Assembly: GCF_020740535.1 (NCBI RefSeq)
Contig: NZ_CP082362.1
Span: 7,561,501-7,625,500 of the forward strand
Length of the DNA: 64,000 nucleotides
Direction: 5' to 3'
From: Streptomyces profundus
GTDB taxonomy: Bacteria > Actinomycetota > Actinomycetes > Streptomycetales > Streptomycetaceae
The notes under the pieces: model-generated
Databases searched by the model: none
What the model saw: the letters and a program-made list of their open reading frames with translations, nothing else
What the model was told of the DNA's origin: nothing
Shown here: positions 7,911 to 18,821 of the stretch, in pieces
Layout of the letters: every line of letters begins with the position of its first letter
Position numbering within the stretch: position 1 is the stretch's first letter
Made by a program: the position numbers and the translations under genes

Positions 7911-10395
7911 GCACCGCCTGGCCCTCCGCGTCGGAGGCCGTCAGATCCACCTCGGCCGAGATCCCCCAGTCGTGGTCGCCGGCCGGATCCGCGAAGGCCT
8001 GCCGCACCCGCCACAGCCCGTCCTCGGGCACCTCCTCGATCCGCAGCAGGCGTGGGCCCCGCGCGTCAGGGCCGGTGCCCAACTCGTCGTACTCATCCCA
8101 GTAGTCGTCCAGCGCCGCCCGCCACGCCTCCGCGTCCCAGCCCGCCTCGCCGTCCAACTCGCCCAGCTCGGCGACCCGCCCCAGCGCCGCCAACTCCACC
8201 CTGCGGAACATCGCGTTCCGCACCAGCACGCGGAAGGCCCGCGCGTTGGCCGTCACCGGGCGCACCTGATCGGCGCGCTCCTGCGCCTGGTCCGCGTCCT
8301 CCGTCGCCGGATTGGCCAACTGCTCCCACTCGTCCAACAGACTGGAGTCCACCTGACGCACCAACTCGCCCAGCCACGCCGTGATGTCCTCGAAGTCCTC
8401 GGACTTCAGGTCGTCCGGCACGGTGTGCTCCAACGCCTTGTAGGCGCTCGCCAGATAGCGCAACACGATCCCCTCGGTGCGCGCCAACTCGTAGAACGAG
8501 ACGAACTCGGAGAACGTCATGGCCCGCTCGTACATGTCCCGCACCACGGACTTGGGCGACAGGGGGTGGTCGCCCACCCAGGGGTGGCTCTTGCGATACA
8601 GGCCGAAGGCGTGGAACAGCAGCTCGTCCAGCGGGCGCGGATAGCCGATGTCCATCAGCCGCTCCATCCGCTCCTCGTACTCGACCCCGTCGGCCTTCAT
8701 CGCCGCCACGGCCTCCCCGCGCGCCTTGTTCTGCTGCGCGGCCAGGATCTGCCGAGGGTCGTCCAGGGTGGCCTCCACGACGGAGACCATGTCCAACGCA
8801 TAGGAAGGAGACTCGGGATCAAGCAGCTCGAACGCGGCCAACGCGAAGGTCGACAGCGGCTGGTTCAGCGCGAAGTCCGCCTGAAGATCCACGGTCAACC
8901 GCAGCGTCCGCCCCTGCGCGTCCGGCTCGGGCAGCCGCTCCACGATTCCGCCGTCCAGCAGCGAACGGAAGATCGCGATCGCCCGCCGGATCAACCGCAA
9001 CTGCTGCCTGCGCGGCTCGTGGTTGTCCTCCAACAGCCGACGCATCGCGGCGAACGGGTCGCCCGGCCGCGCGATCACCGCGAGCAGCATGGCGTGTGTC
9101 ACCCGGAACCGCGAGGTCAACGGCTCGGGATCGGCCCCGATCAGCCGCTCGAAAGTCTGGTCGCTCCAGTTGACGAAGCCCTCGGGCGCCTTCTTCCGCA
9201 CCACCTTGCGGCGCTTCTTGGCATCGTCGCCCGCCTTCGCCAACGCCTTCTCGTTCTCCACCACATGCTCAGGCGCCTGCGCCACGACGAACCCGGAGGT
9301 GTCGAACCCGGCACGCCCCGCGCGGCCGGCGATCTGATGGAACTCCCGCGCCCGCAACACCCGCACCCGGTTCCCGTCGTACTTGGTGAGCGCGGTGAAC
9401 AACACCGTCCTGATCGGCACGTTCACCCCCACGCCCAGGGTGTCGGTGCCGCAGATCACCTTCAACAACCCGGCCTGGGCCAACTTCTCCACCAGCCGGC
9501 GGTACTTGGGCAGCATCCCCGCGTGGTGCACCCCGATGCCATGCCGCACGAAGCGGGAGAGATTCCGACCGAAGCGCGTGGTGAAGCGGAAGTTGCCGAT
9601 CAGCGAGGCGATCTCGTCCTTCTCCGCCCGGGTGCACATGTTGATGCTCATCAGCGCCTGCGCCCGCTCCACGGCCTGCGCCTGGGTGAAGTGCACGATA
9701 TAGACGGGCGCCTGACGGGTCTCCAACAGCTCCGTCAGGGTCTCCGTCAGCCCCGTCGTCCGATACTCGTAGCTCAGCGGCACCGGTCGCGTCGCCGAAC
9801 GCACCAGCGCGGTGGACCGCCCCGTGCGTCGCCTCAGATCCTCCTCGAACCGCGACATGTCGCCGAGGGTCGCCGACATCAGGACGAACTGCGCCTGGGG
9901 CAGCTCCAGCAGCGGGATCTGCCAAGCCCATCCCCGATCCGGCTCCGCGTAGAAGTGGAACTCGTCCATCACCACCTGGCCGACATCGGCCTGCGCCCCG
10001 TCCCGCAGGGCGATCGACGCCAGCACCTCGGCCGTGCAGCAGATCACCGGAGCGTCCGCGTTCACCGAGGCGTCCCCGGTCAGCATGCCCACGTTCTCGG
10101 TGCCGAAGAGCTTGCACAGCTCGAAGAACTTCTCCGACACCAGCGCCTTGATCGGGGCCGTGTAGAACGTGACCTCGTCGCGGGAGAGCGCGGCGAAGTG
10201 CGCCCCCGCCGCCACCAGCGACTTGCCCGAGCCGGTGGGAGTGGACAGGATCACGTTCGACCCCGAGACCACCTCGATCAGCGCCTCCTCCTGCGCGGGA
10301 TAGAGGGTGATCCCCCGCTCGTTCGCCCACGACGAGAAGGTGTCGAAGAGGGCATCGGGGTCACTGTCCTGCGGCATCTGATCGATAAGGGTCAC
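7882..10395 (-). CDS. DEAD/DEAH-box RNA helicase with DUF3516 C-terminus
   Basis: A Ski2-like superfamily 2 helicase of about 837 residues, conserved across actinomycetes. Motifs: Walker A TPTGSGKS, an unusual DEFH in place of DEAH (VVMDEFHFYAEP), SATLGD (motif III), and HQIAGRAGRAGFD (motif VI). The C-terminal half is the DUF3516 region ending in a WDISAEVDL-like block (DHDWGISAEVDL). The most likely start is the GTG at 10395, giving the family-typical VTLIDQMPQDSDPDALF. An ATG 18 bases downstream is the alternative. Probable role is RNA unwinding or turnover; the precise substrate is not known. Confidence 0.92.
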   Translation of the reverse strand: MTLIDQMPQDSDPDALFDTFSSWANERGITLYPAQEEALIEVVSGSNVILSTPTGSGKSLVAAGAHFAALSRDEVTFYTAPIKALVSEKFFELCKLFGTENVGMLTGDASVNADAPVICCTAEVLASIALRDGAQADVGQVVMDEFHFYAEPDRGWAWQIPLLELPQAQFVLMSATLGDMSRFEEDLRRRTGRSTALVRSATRPVPLSYEYRTTGLTETLTELLETRQAPVYIVHFTQAQAVERAQALMSINMCTRAEKDEIASLIGNFRFTTRFGRNLSRFVRHGIGVHHAGMLPKYRRLVEKLAQAGLLKVICGTDTLGVGVNVPIRTVLFTALTKYDGNRVRVLRAREFHQIAGRAGRAGFDTSGFVVAQAPEHVVENEKALAKAGDDAKKRRKVVRKKAPEGFVNWSDQTFERLIGADPEPLTSRFRVTHAMLLAVIARPGDPFAAMRRLLEDNHEPRRQQLRLIRRAIAIFRSLLDGGIVERLPEPDAQGRTLRLTVDLQADFALNQPLSTFALAAFELLDPESPSYALDMVSVVEATLDDPRQILAAQQNKARGEAVAAMKADGVEYEERMERLMDIGYPRPLDELLFHAFGLYRKSHPWVGDHPLSPKSVVRDMYERAMTFSEFVSFYELARTEGIVLRYLASAYKALEHTVPDDLKSEDFEDITAWLGELVRQVDSSLLDEWEQLANPATEDADQAQERADQVRPVTANARAFRVLVRNAMFRRVELAALGRVAELGELDGEAGWDAEAWRAALDDYWDEYDELGTGPDARGPRLLRIEEVPEDGLWRVRQAFADPAGDHDWGISAEVDLTASDAEGQAVLKVTDVGQL

Positions 10396-10518
10396 CGCCC
10401 CATAGTGCCCGTACCGAGCCCGCAAAGGAGAACCGGCCGCTCGTCCGAAGATCACATGGCGCTACGCTGTCCCGCCGAAGGACCAGTCAACAGTGAAGTA
10501 CGGGCGGGGGAGTTACCG

Positions 10519-11307
10519 ATGATGGGACCAGCGCACTCGCTGTCCGGAGCGATGGCCTGGCTGGGGGTCGGAGCCGCCGCCTCGTGGGCCGGCCACCCCA
10601 TGCCCTGGCCCGTCCTCGTCGTCGGCACCCTGATCTGCGCCGGCGCGGCGCTGGCGCCCGACCTCGACCACAAGAACGCCACCATCTCCCGCGCCTTCGG
10701 CCCGTTCTCCAAGATCCTCGCCGGCTTCATCGACAAACTCTCCGCCGCCGTCTACAACGCCACCAGAGGCCGAAGGGACCGCCGCCGCAGCGGCGGCCAC
10801 CGCACCCTCACCCACACCTGGATCTGGGCCGTCATGCTGGGCGCCGGCTTCTCCGGCGCCGCCATAGCCTTCGGCCGCTGGGCCGTGCTGGCCACCCTCT
10901 TCATCCATATGGTGCTCGCCGTCGAAGGGCTGCTCTGGCGCATGGCCAGGGTCTCGAGCGACGTGCTGGTCTGGCTGCTCGGCGCCGCCACCGCCTGGAT
11001 CCTCGCCGGCGTACTCAACGAGCCGGGCAACGGCGCCAACTGGCTGTTCACCGACGAGCCCTACGCCTGGCTCGGCCTGCCCATCGTGCTCGGCGCCATC
11101 GTGCACACCCTCGGCGACTCCATCACCATCTCCGGCTGCCCGATGCTCTGGCCCCTCCCCATAGCCGGCCGCCGCTGGTACCCCCTGGGCCCGCCCAGCT
11201 TCATGCGGTTCCGGGCCGGCGCCTGGGTGGAGAACAAGGTGCTGATGCCCGCCTTCGTGATCCTCGGCGCGGCCGGCGGCGTCGGAGCCGGCCTGCTCAC
11301 CCCCTGA
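10519..11307 (+). CDS. YdjM/DUF457-type metal-dependent membrane hydrolase
   Basis: A polytopic membrane protein of 262 residues. It has the family signature of HSLSGAMAW at the N-terminus, the acidic APDLDHKNATIS site, the RRSGGHRTLTHT block and a C-terminal HTLGDSITISG. Conserved H and D residues in these segments are the presumed metal ligands of the YdjM (LexA-regulated inner membrane)/DUF457 family. About five membrane segments are visible. The ATG at 10519 follows GGGGGAG by six bases. Neither substrate nor SOS control can be judged from the sequence. Confidence 0.85.
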   Translation: MMGPAHSLSGAMAWLGVGAAASWAGHPMPWPVLVVGTLICAGAALAPDLDHKNATISRAFGPFSKILAGFIDKLSAAVYNATRGRRDRRRSGGHRTLTHTWIWAVMLGAGFSGAAIAFGRWAVLATLFIHMVLAVEGLLWRMARVSSDVLVWLLGAATAWILAGVLNEPGNGANWLFTDEPYAWLGLPIVLGAIVHTLGDSITISGCPMLWPLPIAGRRWYPLGPPSFMRFRAGAWVENKVLMPAFVILGAAGGVGAGLLTP

Positions 11308-11330
11308 GGGCCGAGTCCCCCCCGACGGGC

Positions 11331-11364
11331 CCAGGGCCCGCCCCCCGGCGGGGGCAGGCCCTGG
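11331..11364. terminator. bidirectional hairpin terminator
   Basis: Stem CCAGGGCC (11331-11338) / GGCCCTGG (11357-11364), with a further GC-rich inner stem in the loop. It sits between convergent genes and lacks a clear T-tract, as is common in high-GC actinomycetes. Confidence 0.6.
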
Positions 11365-11386
11365 CAGCGATGTCACGACGCCCGCG

Positions 11387-13168
11387 TCAGCCGTGCCAGG
11401 ACCGCCACAGCGCGGCATACGCGCCGTCCGCGGCCACCAGCTCGTCATGGCTGCCCAGCTCCGTGATCCGCCCGCTCTCCACCACCGCGATCACATCCGC
11501 GTCATGCGCGGTGTGCAGCCGGTGCGCGATGGCGACCACCGTCCGCCCCTCCAGCACCCGGCCCAGCGACCGCTCCAGATGCCGCGCCGCACGCGGGTCG
11601 AGCAGCGAGGTCGCCTCGTCCAGCACCAGGGTGTGCGGATCCGCCAACACCAGTCGCGCCAGCGCGATCTGCTGAGCCCGCGCCGGGGTCACCGTCAGCG
11701 CGCCGGAGCCCACCTCGGTGTCCAGCGCCTCCGGCAGCTCCCGCACCCACTCGTCCGCGTCCACCGCGCCGAGCGCCGCCCACAGCTCCGCGTCCGAGGC
11801 GTCGGCCCTGGCCAGCAGCAGGTTGTCCCGCAGCGGGCCGACGAACACATGGTGCTCCTGGTTCACCAGGGCCACCCGCTCGCGCACCCGCTCGGCCGTC
11901 ATCGCGGACAGCCGGGTGTCCCCGAGGGTCACCGAACCGGTGCGCGGACCGTAGATCCCCGCCAGCAGCCGACCCAGCGTGGACTTCCCGGCGCCGGAAG
12001 GACCCACCAGCGCGATCCTGGTCCCGGCGGGAACCCCCAGGGACACGTCGTGCAGCACGTCGACGTCCGCCTCGTACCCGAAGCGCACCTCGTCGGCCAC
12101 CAGATCCCGCCCCTCGGGCGCCAGCGAGGGATCCCCCTCGTCCTCCCCGACCTCCCGCACCCCGACCAGCCGCGCCAACGAGACCCGGGCCACCTGCAAC
12201 TCGTCCATCCACCGCAGGATCATCCCCACCGGCTCCACCATCAGCTGCGACAACAGGGCCCCCGTGGTCAGCTGCCCCACGGACATCCAGCCCTCGATGA
12301 CGAACCAGCCACCGAGCAGCAGCACCCCGCTCAACAACGAGGCGTGGTAGACGTTGATCGCCGGGATCAGGACCGATCGCAGCCAGAGCGTGTACCGCTC
12401 CCATTGAGTCCATTCCCGAACTCGTCGGTCGGAGAGCGCGATCCGCTCCCGCTCAAGACGGTGCGACTCGATGGTCCGCCCGGCGTCCACCGTCTCCGCC
12501 AGCGCGGCGGCCACCGCGGCGTAGCCCGCCGCCTCCGACCGATAGCCCGCCGGCGCCCGCCGGAAATACCAGACGCACACGCCCAGCAGCAGCGGCAGCG
12601 CCAGCAGGATCGCCAGACCCAGCGCGGGGGCGACGGCCACGATGCCGCCCATCAGCAGCCCGGCCCAGACCACCGCGATGGACATCTGCGGCAGCGCCTC
12701 GCGCATCGCCGTGGACAGCCGGTCCACATCCGTGTTGATCCGGGCCAGCAGATCCCCGGTGCCCGCGCGCTCCAACACGCCGGGCGGCAGGGCCACCGAG
12801 CGGACCAGGAAGTCCTCCCGCAGATCCGCCAGCATCCGCTCGCCCAGCACAGCACCCCTCAGCCGCACCATCCGGACGAAGACCGCCTGGAGCGCGAGCG
12901 CCACCGCGAACACCGACAGGTCGCGTCCCAGGTTCAGCTCACGTTCCCCGTCCGCGAGCCCCTGCACCACGTTCCCCAGCAGAATGGGGCCCACCATCGA
13001 GGCCAGCACCGCCGCCGCGTTGACCGCGATCAGGATCGCGAAGGCCCGTCGGTGGCGGCGCAGCAGCTCGCGCACATAGGTGCTCACCGTCGCCCGCCCC
13101 GCCACCGGCAGGGTCGTCGTGTGCTCGTTGCTGGCCGGGTCGTACTCCGGCGGTCTGACGCCGATCAT
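11387..13168 (-). CDS. ABC exporter half-transporter, catalytic-Walker subunit
   Basis: A 593-residue fused membrane/ATPase half-transporter with six membrane helices in residues 30-310. The nucleotide domain has a normal Walker A (GPSGAGKST), Walker B (TLVLDEATS) and H-loop (AIAHRLHT). Its signature motif, however, is degenerate: TVTPARAQQ replaces LSGGQxQR. Its start overlaps the stop of the upstream half-transporter by 4 bp, so the two are translated together and should form a heterodimer. The substrate is unknown (lipid, drug or peptide). Confidence 0.9.
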   Translation of the reverse strand: MIGVRPPEYDPASNEHTTTLPVAGRATVSTYVRELLRRHRRAFAILIAVNAAAVLASMVGPILLGNVVQGLADGERELNLGRDLSVFAVALALQAVFVRMVRLRGAVLGERMLADLREDFLVRSVALPPGVLERAGTGDLLARINTDVDRLSTAMREALPQMSIAVVWAGLLMGGIVAVAPALGLAILLALPLLLGVCVWYFRRAPAGYRSEAAGYAAVAAALAETVDAGRTIESHRLERERIALSDRRVREWTQWERYTLWLRSVLIPAINVYHASLLSGVLLLGGWFVIEGWMSVGQLTTGALLSQLMVEPVGMILRWMDELQVARVSLARLVGVREVGEDEGDPSLAPEGRDLVADEVRFGYEADVDVLHDVSLGVPAGTRIALVGPSGAGKSTLGRLLAGIYGPRTGSVTLGDTRLSAMTAERVRERVALVNQEHHVFVGPLRDNLLLARADASDAELWAALGAVDADEWVRELPEALDTEVGSGALTVTPARAQQIALARLVLADPHTLVLDEATSLLDPRAARHLERSLGRVLEGRTVVAIAHRLHTAHDADVIAVVESGRITELGSHDELVAADGAYAALWRSWHG

Positions 13169-14970
13169 GCGGACTCCTCGGCAAGGTGGACGTTCTCTGA
13201 CCCGTGCTCAGCCTCGCGGGCGCTCGTCACCTCACGGGTGACGACGGCCCGGTAGGCGGGCGCCCCGCGCAGCAGTTCCCGGTGCGTTCCGGAGGCGATC
13301 ACGCTGCCCTCGTGTACGAAGACCACCTCGTCGGCGCGGTCCAGCATCAGCGGGCTGGAGGTGAACACCACGGTGGTGCGCCCGGCCCGCGACTCCCGTA
13401 GCCCGTCGGCGATCCCGGCCTCCGTGTGCGCGTCGACGGCCGAGGTCGGCTCGTCGAGGACCAGCACCTCCGGGTCGGTGATCAGCGAGCGGGCCAGTGC
13501 CAGCCGCTGCCGCTGGCCGCCGGAGAGCGAACGGGCCCGCTCGGTGATCGCCCCGCGCATCGGATCGCGGCTGCCGTCCCTGGTCGCCCGGGACAGCGCC
13601 TCCAACACGTCGTGGCAGTGCGCCGCGGCCAGCGCGGCCTTGGCGTCGGTCCGCCCCGACGAGGGGACGTCCAGCAGCTCCGCCAGCGTGCCGGAGAGCA
13701 GCACCGGGTCCTTGTCCTGGACCAGCACAGCCGTGCGCGCCTCGGCCAGCGCGACCTCGTTCAGCGGCACGCCGCCGAGCCGCGCGGACGGCTCCTCCTG
13801 CGGCAGGGCCGGATGCCCGCCCAGGCGCTCGGCCAGCCGCTCGGCGGCGTCCGGGTCCCCACAGACCACGGCGGTCAGACGCCCCTCGGCGGCGCACAGC
13901 CCGGTGGCCGGGTCGGTCAGGTCACCGCTGAGCGGCGCGTCCGACGCCACCGGGGACGCCGGCCCGTCGGACAGCTCCCGGCGCAGCCCCAGCACCCGCA
14001 CCGCACGCTTGGCGGAGGGACGGGAGAAGGTGAAGGCCATCGCCATCTCGGTGAACAGACGGAGTGGGAACATCAGAAAGGTGACGGCCCCGTAGACGGT
14101 CACCAACTCGCCCGGGCTCAGCCGCCCGTCGAGCGCCAGCGTGGCGCCCTGCCAGACCACCGCGATCAGCAGCAGCCCCGGCAGCACCACCTGTAGGGCG
14201 TCGATCAGCGACCACATCCGGGCGTTGCGGACCGAGGCGGCCCTGACCTCCTGGGAGGCCCTGCGGTAGCGGCTGAGGAACAGCTCCTCGCCCCCGATCC
14301 CGCGCAGCACCCGCAGCCCGGCCACGGTGTCCGAGGCCAGCTCGGTGGCCCGTCCCGACTTGCCCCGCTCGAAGTCCGCGCGGCGGGTGGCCGCGGGCAG
14401 CAGCGGGAAGACGCTCAGCGCCACGGCCGCCACCCCGCCCGCGACCAGCAGCCCGAGCCGCGGCTCGTACCAGACAAGCCCGGCGCAGACGGAGAGCGTG
14501 ACCACCACGGCGGCGGCGAAACGCGAGAACGTCTCGACGAACCAGCCAATCTTCTCCACGTCCCCGGTGGAGACCTTCACCACCTCGCCGGCCGCCACCC
14601 GGCGGGTGAGCACCCCGCCCAGCTCGGCGGTGTGCCGCGCGAGCAACTGCTGCACGCGTGCGGCAGCCGTGATCCAGTTGGTCACCGCGGCGCGGTGCAG
14701 CATGGTGTCGGCGAAGGCCATCACCAGCGTGATGGTCAGCAACAGCAGCCCCGTGGCCAGGAGCCGTCGGCCGGAGCCGTCCACCACCGCCGAGATCGCG
14801 AGACCCGTGGCGATCGGCAGGCTGGCGATGGCCGCGATGTGGAGTGTGCCCCATCCCAGGGCCTTGGCCTGGCCGCCGAGTTGGCGGCGGAAGAGCCAGA
14901 CCAGAAAACGAAAACCCGACCTCACGTCCGGCTGGCCGGGGTCGGTGTGCGGAAGATCGCGAATCTGCAT
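13165..14970 (-). CDS. ABC exporter half-transporter, degenerate-Walker subunit
   Basis: A 601-residue half-transporter with an N-terminal six-helix membrane domain and a C-terminal ATPase. The signature RSLSGGQRQRLALA and Walker B VLVLDEPTSAVD are intact, but the Walker A region reads VVCGDPDAAERLAERL, with no GKS/T, and the H-loop His is replaced (VFTSSPLML). It therefore complements the partner encoded immediately downstream. The composite site made from this LSGGQ and the partner's Walker A can hydrolyse ATP, whereas the other site should be inactive. The ATG at 14970 is the first gene of the pair. Confidence 0.9.
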   Translation of the reverse strand: MQIRDLPHTDPGQPDVRSGFRFLVWLFRRQLGGQAKALGWGTLHIAAIASLPIATGLAISAVVDGSGRRLLATGLLLLTITLVMAFADTMLHRAAVTNWITAAARVQQLLARHTAELGGVLTRRVAAGEVVKVSTGDVEKIGWFVETFSRFAAAVVVTLSVCAGLVWYEPRLGLLVAGGVAAVALSVFPLLPAATRRADFERGKSGRATELASDTVAGLRVLRGIGGEELFLSRYRRASQEVRAASVRNARMWSLIDALQVVLPGLLLIAVVWQGATLALDGRLSPGELVTVYGAVTFLMFPLRLFTEMAMAFTFSRPSAKRAVRVLGLRRELSDGPASPVASDAPLSGDLTDPATGLCAAEGRLTAVVCGDPDAAERLAERLGGHPALPQEEPSARLGGVPLNEVALAEARTAVLVQDKDPVLLSGTLAELLDVPSSGRTDAKAALAAAHCHDVLEALSRATRDGSRDPMRGAITERARSLSGGQRQRLALARSLITDPEVLVLDEPTSAVDAHTEAGIADGLRESRAGRTTVVFTSSPLMLDRADEVVFVHEGSVIASGTHRELLRGAPAYRAVVTREVTSAREAEHGSENVHLAEESA

Positions 14971-15253
14971 GACATCCCAGAGTCAGTGCGTTTGGGAATT
15001 GGGCAACCTTGCAAGAGTCACGGTGCGGGGTGCCGAAAATCAACGGGTTTTTCCCCTGGCGGGAGGCGCTTCCCCCGGCTTCGTCTGTGTCCTCGGTGTG
15101 GTGGTCGTATGGACTCCTGGTGGTGTGGTCGTGGTCGGGTCCGATGGCTGAAAAACACCGGTCGACCAGGCGGCGGTCGCCGGGATTCGGCGATGCCGGT
15201 GGTGGCCGCGAGGAGGCGCGGTCGGGTCCCCTGATCGCTGCGAGGATGTGATC

Positions 15254-15844
15254 ATGCGACCTGCAACAGGTGAGGTCCTCCACTTCTCCGAGGATCCCGA
15301 CATCCGAATCTTCCGCCCGCACCTGTCGGCCAGCGCCCAGCGGATGGAGGCCCTGGTCTGGGCCGTCGACGCCGCCCGCGCCCCGGACTACTGGTTCCCC
15401 CGGCAGTGCCCCCGGGCCATGGTCTGGGCCCGGCCCAGCAGTTCCCGGGCCGACCGCCGTCGCCTGATCGGCGACGGCGGCGGCGAGCGCGTGCACGCCA
15501 TCGAGTACGGCTGGCTGCCGGCCCTGCAACAGGTCGAACTCTTCGCCTACCGGCTGCCCGCCGCCCCCTTCCGCCCCAGCGGCGCACCGAACTCGCACGC
15601 CCTGGTGGCCAGGGAGGAGGTCGCCCCGCTGGGTCCCGCCGAACGCGTGGGGGACCTGCTCGCGCTGCACCGCGCGGCCGGCATCCAACTGCGGCTCTAC
15701 GACAACCTCTGGCCGTTCTGGGACGCGGCCGTCGGCAGCAGCCTCGGCCACAGCGCGATCCGGATGCGCAACGCCCGGCCACGGCCGACCCCGGACGATC
15801 CCCGGCGTCCGTCCGCCCCGCACCCACCGACGCTGATCGGCTGA
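15254..15844 (+). CDS. DUF6886-like conserved protein
   Basis: A 196-residue soluble protein beginning MRPATGEVLHFSEDP, with the blocks APDYWFPRQCPR and HAIEYGWLPALQQVE and a C-terminal RLYDNLWPFWD. These resemble the uncharacterised DUF6886 family of actinomycetes. I see no catalytic motif of known type. The ATG at 15254 is preceded by GAGGA seven bases upstream. A GTG at 15248 is in frame. A strong terminator hairpin follows. Confidence 0.65.
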   Translation: MRPATGEVLHFSEDPDIRIFRPHLSASAQRMEALVWAVDAARAPDYWFPRQCPRAMVWARPSSSRADRRRLIGDGGGERVHAIEYGWLPALQQVELFAYRLPAAPFRPSGAPNSHALVAREEVAPLGPAERVGDLLALHRAAGIQLRLYDNLWPFWDAAVGSSLGHSAIRMRNARPRPTPDDPRRPSAPHPPTLIG

Positions 15845-15896
15845 CTCCACAGCTCGAACGCGCCCCGGCCGTCAACGGTCCGTACCAACCCCCGCC

Positions 15897-15928
15897 GGGC
15901 CGTGCGGCGTTCACCCTCCGCACGGCCC
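15897..15928 (+). terminator. intrinsic terminator hairpin
   Basis: Perfect 11-bp stem GGGCCGTGCGG / CCGCACGGCCC with a 10-base loop, extended outward by CCCGCC / GGGCGGG with one bulge. It lies about 50 bases after the preceding stop codon. Confidence 0.7.
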
Positions 15929-15988
15929 GGGCGGGGTGGCACGTCTGTCATCGCTGACTTTGTTTGAGAAAAGAATGCGCGGGCGGTT

Positions 15989-16045
15989 GACGGCGCCTGG
16001 CTGTGCTTCCACTATGAGGTCAACCACCAAGTGGGAGCGCTCCCA
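15989..16045 (+). promoter_or_regulatory. promoter with CebR-type operator (first copy)
   Basis: TTGACG (15989-15994), 17 bases, then CACTAT (16012-16017), followed by the perfect palindrome TGGGAGCGCTCCCA at 16032-16045. That palindrome is the consensus of the Streptomyces cellobiose repressor CebR. The same layout recurs at 16626-16686. It would drive a small reading frame at 16121. Confidence 0.7.
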
Positions 16046-16120
16046 CCCAGAGGCGGCAGGTGCCTCCCATGCGGTGGTGGTTCTCGGATCGTTGACCAGG
16101 AAACGAGAAGGGCGGCCAAC

Positions 16121-16345
16121 ATGCCACCCCCCGACAGTTCCACCGGCGTACGCCGGGTGCTCAGGAGTGATGACGAGGCCGCGGGTGGGGTCAGCGCCGT
16201 CGAACGCGCCGAACCCCCCGAGGGTGGGGCGTGCGGGACGGCCCGCTCCGGGCCGGGTCAGGATCTCGCCCCGCTGTTGCGGCTTCGGGTGCGCGAGGTC
16301 AACAGGCGCAGCGACTTCAACCGCCGTAGCCGGGGCGTCGGCTGA
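16121..16345 (+). CDS. possible small protein downstream of a CebR-type operator
   Basis: A 74-residue reading frame, Arg- and Pro-rich, ending REVNRRSDFNRRSRGVG. It starts about 75 bases after a CebR-type operator and has a weak GAAGGG about ten bases before the ATG. Third positions are G/C-rich, as in real genes. No known domain or signal peptide is seen. It may be a genuine small protein, a leader, or chance; two strong hairpins follow it before the cellulase promoter. Confidence 0.35.
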   Translation: MPPPDSSTGVRRVLRSDDEAAGGVSAVERAEPPEGGACGTARSGPGQDLAPLLRLRVREVNRRSDFNRRSRGVG

Positions 16346-16470
16346 CCGGTCCGCCCTGGACCGGTCGCCCTCGGACCTCGACGGCGATGGTGAACACCCG
16401 CTCTCCACCGTGGTGTCAGCCGCTCCGGACCCCCTGCGGGAGGGGGTTGTCCGGTGGGCAGCGGGATCCG

Positions 16471-16511
16471 GCCGTTTCGCCCCCGTCAGGGACGGGCGGG
16501 GGCGAAACGGC
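16471..16511 (+). terminator. long perfect hairpin between small ORF and cellulase
   Basis: A 15-bp perfect inverted repeat (16471-16485 and 16497-16511, arms GCCGTTTCGCCCCCG and its complement) with an 11-base loop. It could end the first CebR-controlled transcript. Confidence 0.6.
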
Positions 16512-16535
16512 GTCAACCGGGGTCTCGGCCCCGGT

Positions 16536-16560
16536 GGTCCGGCGATCCGTTCGCCGGACC
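16536..16560 (+). terminator. second perfect hairpin
   Basis: GGTCCGGCGA (16536-16545) and TCGCCGGACC (16551-16560) form a perfect 10-bp stem with a TCCGT loop, 24 bases after the first hairpin. The two together look like a tandem terminator. Confidence 0.5.
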
Positions 16561-16625
16561 GCGGTAAGGGGTGGGGGGCGTGGGCGCCGCTCTCCACCGA
16601 TGGGTTCCACCTCGTGAGAGAAAGC

Positions 16626-16686
16626 TTGACGAGGGCATGACCTCCTTGCAGTATGAGGCTGCCGTCGCCGGGTGGGAGCGCTCCCA
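16626..16686 (+). promoter_or_regulatory. cellulase promoter with CebR-type operator (second copy)
   Basis: TTGACG (16626-16631), 17 bases, CAGTAT (16649-16654), then TGGGAGCGCTCCCA (16673-16686), 85 bases before the GH9 start. The operator lies just downstream of the expected transcription start, where a LacI-family repressor would block elongation or initiation until cellobiose is present. Confidence 0.75.
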
Positions 16687-16717
16687 ATCCGACCGTCGAT
16701 CACCCCTAGGGGTGTGA

Positions 16718-18778
<2,061 letters not shown>

Positions 18779-18821
18779 GCAGGACCTGTTGGGCGCGGCC
18801 TTCCACACAAGGAGTGAAAGC

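Noticed and set aside
7972..10518. Very long plus-strand frame opposite the DUF3516 helicase
   Set aside because: It is a GC-driven antisense shadow, rich in His, Arg, Gln and Pro; only its last part from 10519 is a real gene.
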